From Asticcacaulis sp. UBA2476 (GTDB taxonomy: Bacteria > Pseudomonadota > Alphaproteobacteria > Caulobacterales > Caulobacteraceae), in assembly GCA_002342035.1 (NCBI GenBank), contig DDPE01000041.1:36680-100679 (forward strand): a stretch of DNA of 64,000 bases, read 5' to 3'. Position numbers and translations under genes: made by a program. Below, in pieces: positions 36,271-44,007 of this stretch (its first letter is position 1; the number at the start of each line of letters is the position of its first letter). Under the pieces are notes generated by a model. It made no database searches. It worked only from the letters and a program-made list of their open reading frames with translations, and was not told the origin of the DNA.

Positions 36271-36657
36271 CTAAGCTTGACTGAGATGCAGTCTGATCCA
36301 GTCTGCAAAATCCGTCTCGGTAATATCATCGCTGGCAACATTCAGCATAGTCAGCACACAGGCAGCATCATCCGCAGTCAACTCAAAGCCATTCAAAATC
36401 AGAAAGAGTTCGACTGATACGAAAGCCGTGCGTTTATTACCATCCAAAAATGGATGATTGCGCGATATGCCATAACCATAGGCCGCTGCTAGTTCGGCAA
36501 TATTGGGCTGCCCATAATGCATGATCTGCTGCGGACGCGCCACCGCCGACTGCAAAAGCTTCAGATCACGAATCCCTGCCAGCCCGCCATGTTCGGCAAG
36601 TTGTTCGTCATGAATGGCTAAGAGCGTATCTTCCCTGAGCCAGCGATATTCGCTCAC
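36271..36657 (-). CDS. Doc/Fic-fold death-on-curing toxin
   Basis: A 128-residue type II toxin of the Doc family, which phosphorylates EF-Tu in the characterised case. The Fic-like active-site motif HPFLDGNKRTAF is near residue 68. RDLKLLQSAVARPQ and AAAYGYGISRNH are also typical of the family. The start is GTG 36657, overlapping the antitoxin stop (GTGA). No defect is seen, so the toxin looks functional. Confidence 0.9.
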   Translation of the reverse strand: MSEYRWLREDTLLAIHDEQLAEHGGLAGIRDLKLLQSAVARPQQIMHYGQPNIAELAAAYGYGISRNHPFLDGNKRTAFVSVELFLILNGFELTADDAACVLTMLNVASDDITETDFADWIRLHLSQA

Positions 36658-36875
36658 TTAGCCAGTTCCCGCAGCACATTACGGCGCTTTTTCATAATGG
36701 CGCGGGCCGCATCCATTTGGACGCTAAATTCGGGATCGTAAGGTGTCAAGGTATAGCCCGATAGTGACTCGTTCAGCCACAGGCTATCGCCCTTATCGAC
36801 CTTGAGATGCCCAGCGACCTCTTTGGGTAGTATAACCCCCAGAGAGTTGCCGATTTTCGTTATTTTGAGTTCCAT
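36654..36875 (-). CDS. AbrB/MazE-type antitoxin of the Doc toxin
   Basis: A 73-residue protein with a swapped-hairpin AbrB DNA-binding domain (KITKIGNSLGVILPKEVAGHLKV, residues 3-25). A short C-terminal helix rich in Arg and Lys would neutralise the toxin. Its gene overlaps the toxin gene by 4 bp. Two GTTATAAC palindromes lie just upstream and are the likely autoregulatory operator. AbrB antitoxins paired with Doc toxins are known but differ from the classical Phd-Doc pair. Confidence 0.88.
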   Translation of the reverse strand: MELKITKIGNSLGVILPKEVAGHLKVDKGDSLWLNESLSGYTLTPYDPEFSVQMDAARAIMKKRRNVLRELAK

Positions 36876-36883
36876 GACGCACC

Positions 36884-36903
36884 TCGTTATAACAAAAGTT
36901 ATA
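36884..36903. promoter_or_regulatory. Tandem GTTATAAC palindromes, likely toxin-antitoxin operator
   Basis: Two identical 8-bp palindromes (36884-36891 and 36896-36903), 12 bp centre to centre, sit 8 bp upstream of the antitoxin ATG. Paired palindromes at this place are typical of antitoxin autorepression. Confidence 0.65.
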
Positions 36904-36914
36904 ACAAACTTTCA

Positions 36915-37826
36915 TCACGCCTGCAAGGTCTTGGCCAGCAGCCGCGCCTCGGCGGCGCGTGAGGAACCGGCGCGCCAGATGACGACGATATCGCGGAACG
37001 CCTTATCGGATGACAAGGGCCGGATAGAGACTTCGCTGCCGCCGGCAAGGCCTGCCTCAACCGCCATAGCCGGCAGGAGCGACACCCCAAGACCAGACCC
37101 AACCATCTGCACCAAAGTGTTGAGAGAGGTCGCGGCAAAACCCCCGGCCAGGGTCTGCGGCCCGGTCATATCGACATTGCTGCCGCCGTTCCACTGACAG
37201 GCCCCCAGCGCATGGTCACGCAGGCAGTGTCCATCTTCCAGCAGGATTAGTTCCTCGCTTTTGAGGTCATCCGGCGAAATGCTGGTCCCACGCGCCAGCG
37301 GATGATCGCACGGTGTCGCCGCCAAAATGGCGTCCCTGCAAATAAACGCATAATCCAGCCCGCCCAGATCATAGGGCAAGGCGATAATGGCGGCATCTAA
37401 TGATCCACTTTTGAGGGCCGTGATCAGACGCGCCGTCTGATCTTCACGCAGGAACAGCTTCAACTGCGGAAATTCTTTGCGCAGTGACACCAGCGCCTTG
37501 GGCAACAGATACGGTGCCACCGTCGGAATCACCCCCAGCCGAAACCGACCCGACAGCGGGTGATTGGCGGCTTGAGCGGCCTCCACCAGATCTTCGGCAC
37601 GGGCCAGAATATCCTCGGCCCGTTTAAGGGTCTCTTCGCCAACCTTGGTCAGAATGACCTTACCGCGCGCCCGGTCAACCAGCCGCGCCCCCAGAATTTT
37701 CTCTAATTCGGCAATGCCTGACGACAGGGCGGGTTGAGAAACATGGGCGGCTTCGGAAGCGGCCATGAAGCTTTGGTGATGGGCCAGGAGCTTAAGGTAC
37801 TGGAGTTGTCTTAAGGTAGGTAACAT
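36915..37826 (-). CDS. oxyR: Hydrogen peroxide sensor-regulator OxyR
   Basis: A 303-residue LysR-family activator. The HTH spans residues 3-62 (LRQLQYLKLLAHHQSFMAASEAAHVSQPALSSGIAEL region). The effector domain carries the two redox cysteines in EDGHCLRDHALGAC near residues 200-209, exactly as in E. coli OxyR. It is divergent from ahpD-ahpC-ahpF, its expected targets, across a 150-bp intergenic region. Confidence 0.93.
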   Translation of the reverse strand: MLPTLRQLQYLKLLAHHQSFMAASEAAHVSQPALSSGIAELEKILGARLVDRARGKVILTKVGEETLKRAEDILARAEDLVEAAQAANHPLSGRFRLGVIPTVAPYLLPKALVSLRKEFPQLKLFLREDQTARLITALKSGSLDAAIIALPYDLGGLDYAFICRDAILAATPCDHPLARGTSISPDDLKSEELILLEDGHCLRDHALGACQWNGGSNVDMTGPQTLAGGFAATSLNTLVQMVGSGLGVSLLPAMAVEAGLAGGSEVSIRPLSSDKAFRDIVVIWRAGSSRAAEARLLAKTLQA

Positions 37827-37976
37827 GATTGCCTATATAAGCCGGATTTATCGCACATGCAAAATCAATCAATTAATTTTTACCGCCCGATCCTTTATGC
37901 CGCACCCTCAGACCCTGCACAAAGCGCACAAAAAGGCGTATAATACCTGCAGCAAAAGTAAGAAGAGGAAATGCTT

Positions 37977-38534
37977 ATGTCCGTTCAGTCCCTCACGCAT
38001 CTAATGCCTGCCTATGCCCGCGATATTGCGGTGAATCTGACCAATTTGGCCGAAGAAACCTTGCTTACCGAACAGCAAAAGTGGGGCACGTTTCTGTCAT
38101 GCGCCCATGCCGTAGGGGTCGCCGACGTCATTCAGCATATTGAGGCCATAAGCGCTGGCATCTTATCGGACGAAGCCGCAGATGCCGCCCGGTCAGCCGC
38201 GGCGATCATGGCGATGAACAATGTCTATTACCGGTCCCTGCACCTGATGCACAATCAGGAATACGCATCCTTGCGGGCCAGTTTGCGCATGAACGTGCTG
38301 GCCAATCCGGGCGTGCCTAAGCTTGATTACGAACTGTGGTCGCTGGCGGTATCGGCCATCAATGGCTGCGGGCTATGTCTGGATTCCCACGAAAAGGTTC
38401 TGCGCGGCCACGGCATGAGCAATGTGCAGGTTCAGGCAGCCTTGAAAATTGCGGCTGTGGTTAATGCGGTCTCATCGGTCATCCGCGCCGAAAGCGCACG
38501 TAGCCTCATAAATATTCCGCATGCGGCTCAATAA
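37977..38534 (+). CDS. ahpD: Alkyl hydroperoxide reductase AhpD
   Basis: A 185-residue all-helical peroxidase/adaptor with the redox pair CGLCLDSHE near residue 131, followed by the His of the proton relay. ATG 37977 was preferred over ATG 37971 because AGAGGA (37962-37967) is then 9 nt away instead of 3. In mycobacteria AhpD reduces AhpC. Here ahpF is present too, so AhpC may have two electron donors. Confidence 0.93.
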   Translation: MSVQSLTHLMPAYARDIAVNLTNLAEETLLTEQQKWGTFLSCAHAVGVADVIQHIEAISAGILSDEAADAARSAAAIMAMNNVYYRSLHLMHNQEYASLRASLRMNVLANPGVPKLDYELWSLAVSAINGCGLCLDSHEKVLRGHGMSNVQVQAALKIAAVVNAVSSVIRAESARSLINIPHAAQ

Positions 38535-38537
38535 GAA

Positions 38538-38569
38538 AAATCTATAATAATTAAAAATAAAATAGATTT
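38538..38569. promoter_or_regulatory. Inverted repeat between ahpD and ahpC
   Basis: AAATCTAT-N16-ATAGATTT is a perfect 8-bp inverted repeat directly after the ahpD stop and about 60 bp before ahpC. The arms contain CTAT and ATAG, the elements of OxyR boxes, but the spacing differs from the classical 7-nt pattern. It may be a regulator site for a second ahpC promoter. Confidence 0.45.
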
Positions 38570-38631
38570 GATTTTTGCGGCACGATTGGGAATAACCGTG
38601 GCTCTGCACTGCACAATCACGAGGAAGACCA

Positions 38632-39195
38632 ATGGCCCTTATCAACACCCCTATCAAGCCGTTCAAAGCCACCGCCTACAAAGAAGGCAAGTTCGTCGAC
38701 ATCTCCGACGCCGACACCAAAGGCAAGTGGTCGATCTTCTTCTTCTATCCGGCTGACTTTACCTTTGTCTGCCCGACTGAACTCGAAGACTTGGCCGGCA
38801 TCTACCCGACCCTTAAGGACATCAATGTCGAAGTCTATTCGGTCTCGACCGATACGCACTTCTCGCACAAGGCATGGCACGACACCTCGCCCGCCATCGG
38901 CAAGATCAACTATTTCATGGTCGGTGACCAATCAGGCACCATCACCAACAATTTTGACGTGATGCGTCCGGGCGTAGGTCTGGCTGACCGCGCCACCTTC
39001 CTGGTTGACCCCGAAGGCATCATCCAGTTCATGGAAATCACGTCCGAAGGCGTTGGCCGTAACGCCTCCGAACTGCTGCGTAAGGTCAAGGCCGCGCAAT
39101 ACGTCGCGTCTCACCCCGGCGAAGTGTGCCCGGCCAAGTGGGAAGAAGGCGAAAAGACTCTCGCTCCGTCTTTCGACCTTGTTGGCAAGATCTAG
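38632..39195 (+). CDS. ahpC: Alkyl hydroperoxide reductase AhpC (2-Cys peroxiredoxin)
   Basis: A 187-residue peroxiredoxin reducing hydrogen and organic peroxides. The peroxidatic Cys is in FTFVCPTEL near residue 47 and the resolving Cys in GEVCPAKW near residue 166. It is full length and follows GAGGAAG. It is followed by a hairpin and then ahpF. Confidence 0.97.
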   Translation: MALINTPIKPFKATAYKEGKFVDISDADTKGKWSIFFFYPADFTFVCPTELEDLAGIYPTLKDINVEVYSVSTDTHFSHKAWHDTSPAIGKINYFMVGDQSGTITNNFDVMRPGVGLADRATFLVDPEGIIQFMEITSEGVGRNASELLRKVKAAQYVASHPGEVCPAKWEEGEKTLAPSFDLVGKI

Positions 39196-39202
39196 TTAAG
39201 AT

Positions 39203-39230
39203 CATGGGGGGAGACGGATCTCCCCCCATG
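39203..39230. terminator. Strong hairpin between ahpC and ahpF
   Basis: A perfect 12-bp stem CATGGGGGGAGA / TCTCCCCCCATG with a 4-nt loop lies 8 bp after the ahpC stop. There is no T tract. It probably limits readthrough or stabilises the ahpC message, giving more AhpC than AhpF. Confidence 0.55.
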
Positions 39231-39324
39231 TACCCCCCACCTTGTTTATTCTCCTTATCCGGGCTTTGCGGAGCCCGAATATGGACAATGATTTTCCCCC
39301 TGAATTTTAAACTGGAGCCGTGCC

Positions 39325-40917
39325 ATGCTTGATGACGCAGCGAAAACGCAACTGAAAGCCTATCTGGTAAACCTGCGCACGCCGATCGAACTGGTGGCGC
39401 ATGTCGATGACAGTTCAAAATCGCGCGAACTGGTTGACCTGCTCGAAGATATCGTCGCCGCCTCGGATAAGGTGACGCTTAAGGTATCATCAGGCGGTGA
39501 ACGCGTCCCGTCGTTTGATATCGTGCGCGCTGACAACCCCGAAGTGGCCACAACCTTTGCGGGCCTGCCTATGGGCCATGAATTTACCTCGCTGGTGCTG
39601 GCCCTGCTGTGGGTCGGCGGACATCCGCCCAAGGTCGAGGCTGAGACCATCGAAGCCGTCAAGGCGCTCGATATCGACGGCGAACTGCGCTTTGAAACCT
39701 ACTTCTCCCTGTCGTGCCAGAACTGCCCCGACGTGGTGCAGGCGCTTAATCTGATGAGTGTCCTTAACCCCAAGATCAAACATGTCGCCATTGACGGCGC
39801 GTTGTTTCAGGCCGAAGTCGAGGCCCGTCAGGTCATGGCCGTGCCCAGCATCTATCTGAACGGCGAAGTCTTCGGTCAGGGCCGCATGGGTCTCGAAGAA
39901 ATTCTCGCCAAGATCGACACCGGCGCCCACGCCCGTGAAGCCGAAAAGATCAACGCCAAATCGGAATTTGACGTACTGATCGTGGGCGGCGGCCCGGCCG
40001 GTGCGGCGTCCGCCATCTATGCGGCCCGCAAAGGCATCCGCACCGGTGTGGTCGCTGAACGCTTCGGCGGACAGGTGCTCGATACCATGGCGATTGAAAA
40101 CTTTATCTCGGTCTCCCACACCGAAGGCCCGAAACTGGCCAGCGCGTTGGAGCAGCACGTCAAGGACTATGACGTTGATATCATGAACCTGCAACGCGCC
40201 GTCGGCTTAGTCCCCGCCAGCGTCCCCGGTGGCTTGATCGAAGTCAATCTTGAAAACGGCGCCTCGGTCAAATCACGCACCGTCATCATCTCCACCGGCG
40301 CCCGCTGGCGTCAGATGGGTGTACCCGGCGAAGATCAGTACCGCAACAAGGGCGTGGCCTATTGCCCGCACTGCGATGGCCCGCTGTTTAAGGGTAAGCG
40401 CACGGCGGTCATCGGCGGCGGCAATTCCGGCGTTGAAGCGGCTATTGATCTGGCGGGTATTGTCGCCCACGTCACCCTGCTGGAGTTCGCCCCGGAACTG
40501 CGCGCGGACGCCGTGTTGCAACGTAAGCTCTACAGCCTGCCGAACGTCACCGTCATCACCAATGCCCAGACGACCGAGGTTCATGGCGATGGTTCAAAGG
40601 TCAATGCGCTGTCCTACAAAGACCGCATCCATGACACGGCCCACACCATTGAACTGGAAGGCATATTCGTCCAGATCGGTCTGCTGCCCAATACCGAATG
40701 GTTGAAGGGTACTGTCGCTCTATCGCCGCGTGGTGAGATCGAAATCAATGATCGGGCAGAAACGTCGGTTTCAGGTGTGTTTGCGGCGGGTGACGCCACA
40801 ACCGTGCCCTATAAGCAGATCATCATCGCGATGGGTGAAGGCTCCAAAGCCGGACTGTCGGCCTTTGATCACCTGATCCGGACCTCGGCCCCCGCCGATA
40901 CTCTGGCCGCTCAATAG
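39325..40917 (+). CDS. ahpF: Alkyl hydroperoxide reductase subunit F
   Basis: A 530-residue FAD/NADH-dependent reductase of AhpC. The N-terminal double thioredoxin fold has its dithiol in SCQNCPDV near residue 130. The FAD site is VGGGPAGAASAIYAAR near residue 218. The thioredoxin-reductase dithiol is YCPHCDGP near residue 350, and GGGNSGVEAA near 366 binds NADH. The closing GVFAAGDAT is also present. Complete. Confidence 0.96.
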   Translation: MLDDAAKTQLKAYLVNLRTPIELVAHVDDSSKSRELVDLLEDIVAASDKVTLKVSSGGERVPSFDIVRADNPEVATTFAGLPMGHEFTSLVLALLWVGGHPPKVEAETIEAVKALDIDGELRFETYFSLSCQNCPDVVQALNLMSVLNPKIKHVAIDGALFQAEVEARQVMAVPSIYLNGEVFGQGRMGLEEILAKIDTGAHAREAEKINAKSEFDVLIVGGGPAGAASAIYAARKGIRTGVVAERFGGQVLDTMAIENFISVSHTEGPKLASALEQHVKDYDVDIMNLQRAVGLVPASVPGGLIEVNLENGASVKSRTVIISTGARWRQMGVPGEDQYRNKGVAYCPHCDGPLFKGKRTAVIGGGNSGVEAAIDLAGIVAHVTLLEFAPELRADAVLQRKLYSLPNVTVITNAQTTEVHGDGSKVNALSYKDRIHDTAHTIELEGIFVQIGLLPNTEWLKGTVALSPRGEIEINDRAETSVSGVFAAGDATTVPYKQIIIAMGEGSKAGLSAFDHLIRTSAPADTLAAQ

Positions 40918-40940
40918 GTTGTCATACAACCTGAAGTAAG

Positions 40941-40970
40941 TCATCCTCCCACCTAAAAACGGGAGGATGA
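40941..40970 (+). promoter_or_regulatory. Hairpin burying the ribosome-binding site of the alpha/beta hydrolase gene
   Basis: TCATCCTCCC (40941-40950) is exactly complementary to GGGAGGATGA (40961-40970) across a 10-nt loop. The right arm contains the GGGAGG ribosome site and the first ATG of the downstream gene. The structure would block translation unless melted. It could alternatively help end ahpF transcription, but there is no T tract. Confidence 0.6.
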
Positions 40971-40972
40971 TT

Positions 40973-42028
40973 ATGTTCAGAGTTGTAACGGGAGCTATGC
41001 TCGCCGCGCTGTGGGTCGGTGTAGCGACAGCACAAACGCCCCAGACTCCACCGGCACCCTACAGACCTGCCGACAGCCACATAAATCCCGAACTGCTCAC
41101 ACCGCAACTGACCGATGTTGGCGGGGGGCGGCGGATGCACATGGCCTGCGAAGGCACAGGGTCTCCGACCGTCGTGTTTGATCAGGGCGGCGAAGGGGCC
41201 ATTCCCAACTGGCGCTTTGTGCAACCCTATATCGCCAAGATTACCCGCACTTGCGTTTATGACCGCGACGGATTTGGTCTGAGCGATCCACCGACCGTGT
41301 CCGTTACCGGTACGTCAACCACCGATGATCTGCGTATATTGCTGAAATTACGTGGCGAGACGAAACCGATTGTCATTGTCGGCCATTCGATCGGCGGGTT
41401 TTATGGCACCCTCTACACCAATCGCTTTCCTGACCATGTGGCAGGCCTTGTTCTGGTCGATTCCGGCTTTGCCGGTCAGAACAACCCCGCTGATCCCGAA
41501 GACCGGCGCCGACTTGTGGAAGATATCGACAAGGGCAACGGCGAACTGGCTAAGTGCGCCCAGATGGCGCGGGAAAAACAGCTCACCGGCGATGACCTGA
41601 AAGGCTGTTTTAAGATGCCGGGTGGCATGTCAGAGACCGAGAAATCCTATACAGTTCAGGCATTGATCGATCCCAAATGGCATGAAGCCGAACTGTCCCA
41701 ATCGCTGAACTATTTCCCATCCGCCGATCATCCTGAAAGCCTGATGTGGCGGGAAGAACGCCTGACACAGCGCGATTATGGCGACCTGCCTTTGGTCGTC
41801 CTGTCAGCCGGCAAAGTTCCGCGTGGTGAATTTCATACTGACGCGTCCTTTGCAGAATTTCGTGATGGATGGCACGCCGGGCATGAGCAACTGGCCAAGC
41901 GATCCACGCGCGGCGAATTTATCTTTATCCCGGATGCCGGACATTTCATTCAGCGCAACCGACCCGATATCGTGATTGACGCCATCACACGGGTCATTGA
42001 TATGGCGCGCGACGACGCTAAACCCTGA
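40973..42028 (+). CDS. Secreted alpha/beta hydrolase
   Basis: 351 residues. A signal peptide ends near residue 21 (VATAQ). The alpha/beta-hydrolase fold shows the oxyanion region FDQGGEGAIPNW, the nucleophile elbow GHSIGG near residue 140 and the catalytic His in PDAGHFIQRNRP near residue 325. The substrate is unknown; esterase or lipase-like activity fits. ATG 40973 is preferred, because the ribosome site directly abuts the alternative ATG 40967. Confidence 0.8.
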   Translation: MFRVVTGAMLAALWVGVATAQTPQTPPAPYRPADSHINPELLTPQLTDVGGGRRMHMACEGTGSPTVVFDQGGEGAIPNWRFVQPYIAKITRTCVYDRDGFGLSDPPTVSVTGTSTTDDLRILLKLRGETKPIVIVGHSIGGFYGTLYTNRFPDHVAGLVLVDSGFAGQNNPADPEDRRRLVEDIDKGNGELAKCAQMAREKQLTGDDLKGCFKMPGGMSETEKSYTVQALIDPKWHEAELSQSLNYFPSADHPESLMWREERLTQRDYGDLPLVVLSAGKVPRGEFHTDASFAEFRDGWHAGHEQLAKRSTRGEFIFIPDAGHFIQRNRPDIVIDAITRVIDMARDDAKP

Positions 42029-42037
42029 ATATTCTGA

Positions 42038-42964
42038 CTATTCCGGTGCGCTGATCTTAAGGCCCCGCGCCTGAAGCTGATCGAGCGCACCACCTTTGCG
42101 CAATAGCGGCGACAGTGGCACAATCACCACGGTCTTGCCCGGCGTTTGCAAACCGCTGTTGATCGCGCCCACTATATCATCGACGCTGCGCTCTAACATG
42201 GCTGTCCCGACATCTGAGCCCTCCAGACACGCCGCCATTACCCCGCCCTGATAGTTGGCGCGCACGGTGCGAATATCCCCCACTGCCCAGGCGGCGGCGG
42301 CCTTGGGGGCGCGGTCCATGTTGAAGTCGATATCGCCCAGCGTATAGCGCAGGCAATCCTGACTATCCTGATCGCTCAGACGGTTCAGGTCTTTCAGCAC
42401 CGGCCCGGTTTTATATTTGCCCGCTGGCCTGACCGGCACACTTTGTTTGCGGGCGATTCGCACAATCGTATCGGTCGGTTCATCAGCGCTCAGACGACGT
42501 TTTTCCAGCACTTCACGCCGTAAACGTGCCCCGGCCCAGACCGGTTTGTCACGCGCAAAGGCTTTGGCCGACACCCCGGCCCGTTTTGCCGTCGCTTCAA
42601 AGCGGGCATTGAGATCAGGCGGCAGGACGTCTTTCAGGGTCTGTTTGCCGGGTAGTCCCTTGGTGCGCAAAACCCGCACCGCATCGCCCGCGCTGGTCTT
42701 GGCATCGGGAGGGGTAATCAGCACCTTCCCCCCGCGCAAAGCATTTTCAAGGCGCTTGGTGCTCCAGGTCTGCGATTTCGGAAAGACCGGCAGGACGCCG
42801 ACGATCACCACCTCGGCCTCGCCCTTTTTGACGCGCCACAGGGCCGGGCCCGGCGGACGCTTAGCCGCCACCACGACCTCAGTGTGATTCCAGTCCTCAA
42901 CCGCAGCCTGCACCGGCAGCGAGACAAAAACCATCAGAACGAAAATGAGCGCAATACGGAGCAT
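42038..42964 (-). CDS. TraB/GumN-family protein
   Basis: A 308-residue exported protein with a signal peptide ending at VQAA near residue 21. The TraB/GumN pattern is visible: ALWRVKKGEAEVVIVGVLPVFP near residue 42, a mid-region GDIDFN and the terminal VVIVPLSPLLRKGGALDQL. The usual second-block GXXH His is replaced (GVLPVFP), so metal-dependent activity is doubtful. ATG 42964 follows GAGGGGATT. It lies 32 bp after murI on the same strand. Confidence 0.75.
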   Translation of the reverse strand: MLRIALIFVLMVFVSLPVQAAVEDWNHTEVVVAAKRPPGPALWRVKKGEAEVVIVGVLPVFPKSQTWSTKRLENALRGGKVLITPPDAKTSAGDAVRVLRTKGLPGKQTLKDVLPPDLNARFEATAKRAGVSAKAFARDKPVWAGARLRREVLEKRRLSADEPTDTIVRIARKQSVPVRPAGKYKTGPVLKDLNRLSDQDSQDCLRYTLGDIDFNMDRAPKAAAAWAVGDIRTVRANYQGGVMAACLEGSDVGTAMLERSVDDIVGAINSGLQTPGKTVVIVPLSPLLRKGGALDQLQARGLKISAPE

Positions 42965-42996
42965 AATCCCCTCATAAAGCCCATATGTGACCGTTT

Positions 42997-43863
42997 TTAT
43001 GCAGCGGCTACCTGAGACGCGGCAAAGTTCAGCGGTGCGCCCCAAAAGGTTTCAATCAGGGCCGACTGGGTTTTCGGCTCACCGGTCGTCAGGAACAGCC
43101 GCTTGCCCGACGATCCGATATCAAATTCCGTATGGCGCTCCACATAGCGCCCCATCGCCGCAGCCACCGAAGACGGCTGATGGATCAGGGGTGTGCCCGC
43201 AGGCAGGGCCGCTTTGAACAGGTCAGCGACAATCTCATAGTGGGTGCAGCCCAAAATCGCCCGGTCCGGGAACCGCCCGATGCGGGCCTTGAGCGCGGCC
43301 ACATGGCCGTCAATTTTGGCTTTCAAGGCTTCACGATCAGCCCCCTGCTCAATCATATCGGCAAGACCCGGACAGGGCTCGGCGAACACTGCCAGATCCT
43401 GACGGCGCTTATCAATTTCGATCTCATAGACGCGCGAATTGGCCGTCGCACGGGTGTAGAACAGGCCAAGGATATCGAGGTTTTCAATCTTCGGCCCGCG
43501 CCGTTCGGCCTCATGCTCCCACGGCAGTCCGGTCGCGGCCTCAATGGTCGGGACGATGATCCCCAGCACATTCACGGGCCGTCCGGCGGTTTTGCGATAG
43601 TCGGAAAGCCAGGTCGATTGCAGCCGCCTAAGCGCCACGGCGGAGGCCGTATTGCACGCCAGTATAACCAGAGACGCCCCCTGATCGAACAGGGTCTCGC
43701 AGCCTTGGCGCGTCAGATTGACGATATCTTCGCCCGTCCGTTCACCGTATGGGGCGTGTTTCTGATCGGCCAGATAGACAAAATCGGCCTGCGGCAACCG
43801 CTCAACCAAGGCCCGATGGATGGTAAGCCCCCCGACACCGGAATCAAAAACGCCAATCGCCAT
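42997..43863 (-). CDS. murI: Glutamate racemase
   Basis: A 288-residue enzyme supplying D-glutamate for peptidoglycan. The start is IGVFDSGVGGLTI with the active-site Asp. The two catalytic cysteines are in LACNTASA near residue 71 and ILGCTHYE near residue 205. Slightly longer than average but complete. Confidence 0.95.
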   Translation of the reverse strand: MAIGVFDSGVGGLTIHRALVERLPQADFVYLADQKHAPYGERTGEDIVNLTRQGCETLFDQGASLVILACNTASAVALRRLQSTWLSDYRKTAGRPVNVLGIIVPTIEAATGLPWEHEAERRGPKIENLDILGLFYTRATANSRVYEIEIDKRRQDLAVFAEPCPGLADMIEQGADREALKAKIDGHVAALKARIGRFPDRAILGCTHYEIVADLFKAALPAGTPLIHQPSSVAAAMGRYVERHTEFDIGSSGKRLFLTTGEPKTQSALIETFWGAPLNFAASQVAAA

Positions 43864-44007
43864 AATCTGAACTATCCGTAATTCGCCAAACCCGTCCCGC
43901 CATGCTTAAGCTAAGCCTCTGGCGTCGTCTATACATCTTGTGTGTTGCCACACCGGCATCCATATGATTTCTATTGTGACGATTATGTAAACTTTCGAGG
44001 ATTATTC

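Noticed and set aside
37827..37976. Classical OxyR box between oxyR and ahpD
   Set aside because: GATTGCCTAT and ATTTATCG are suggestive, but the four-element ATAG/CTAT pattern with 7-nt spacing is not met, so no site was called.
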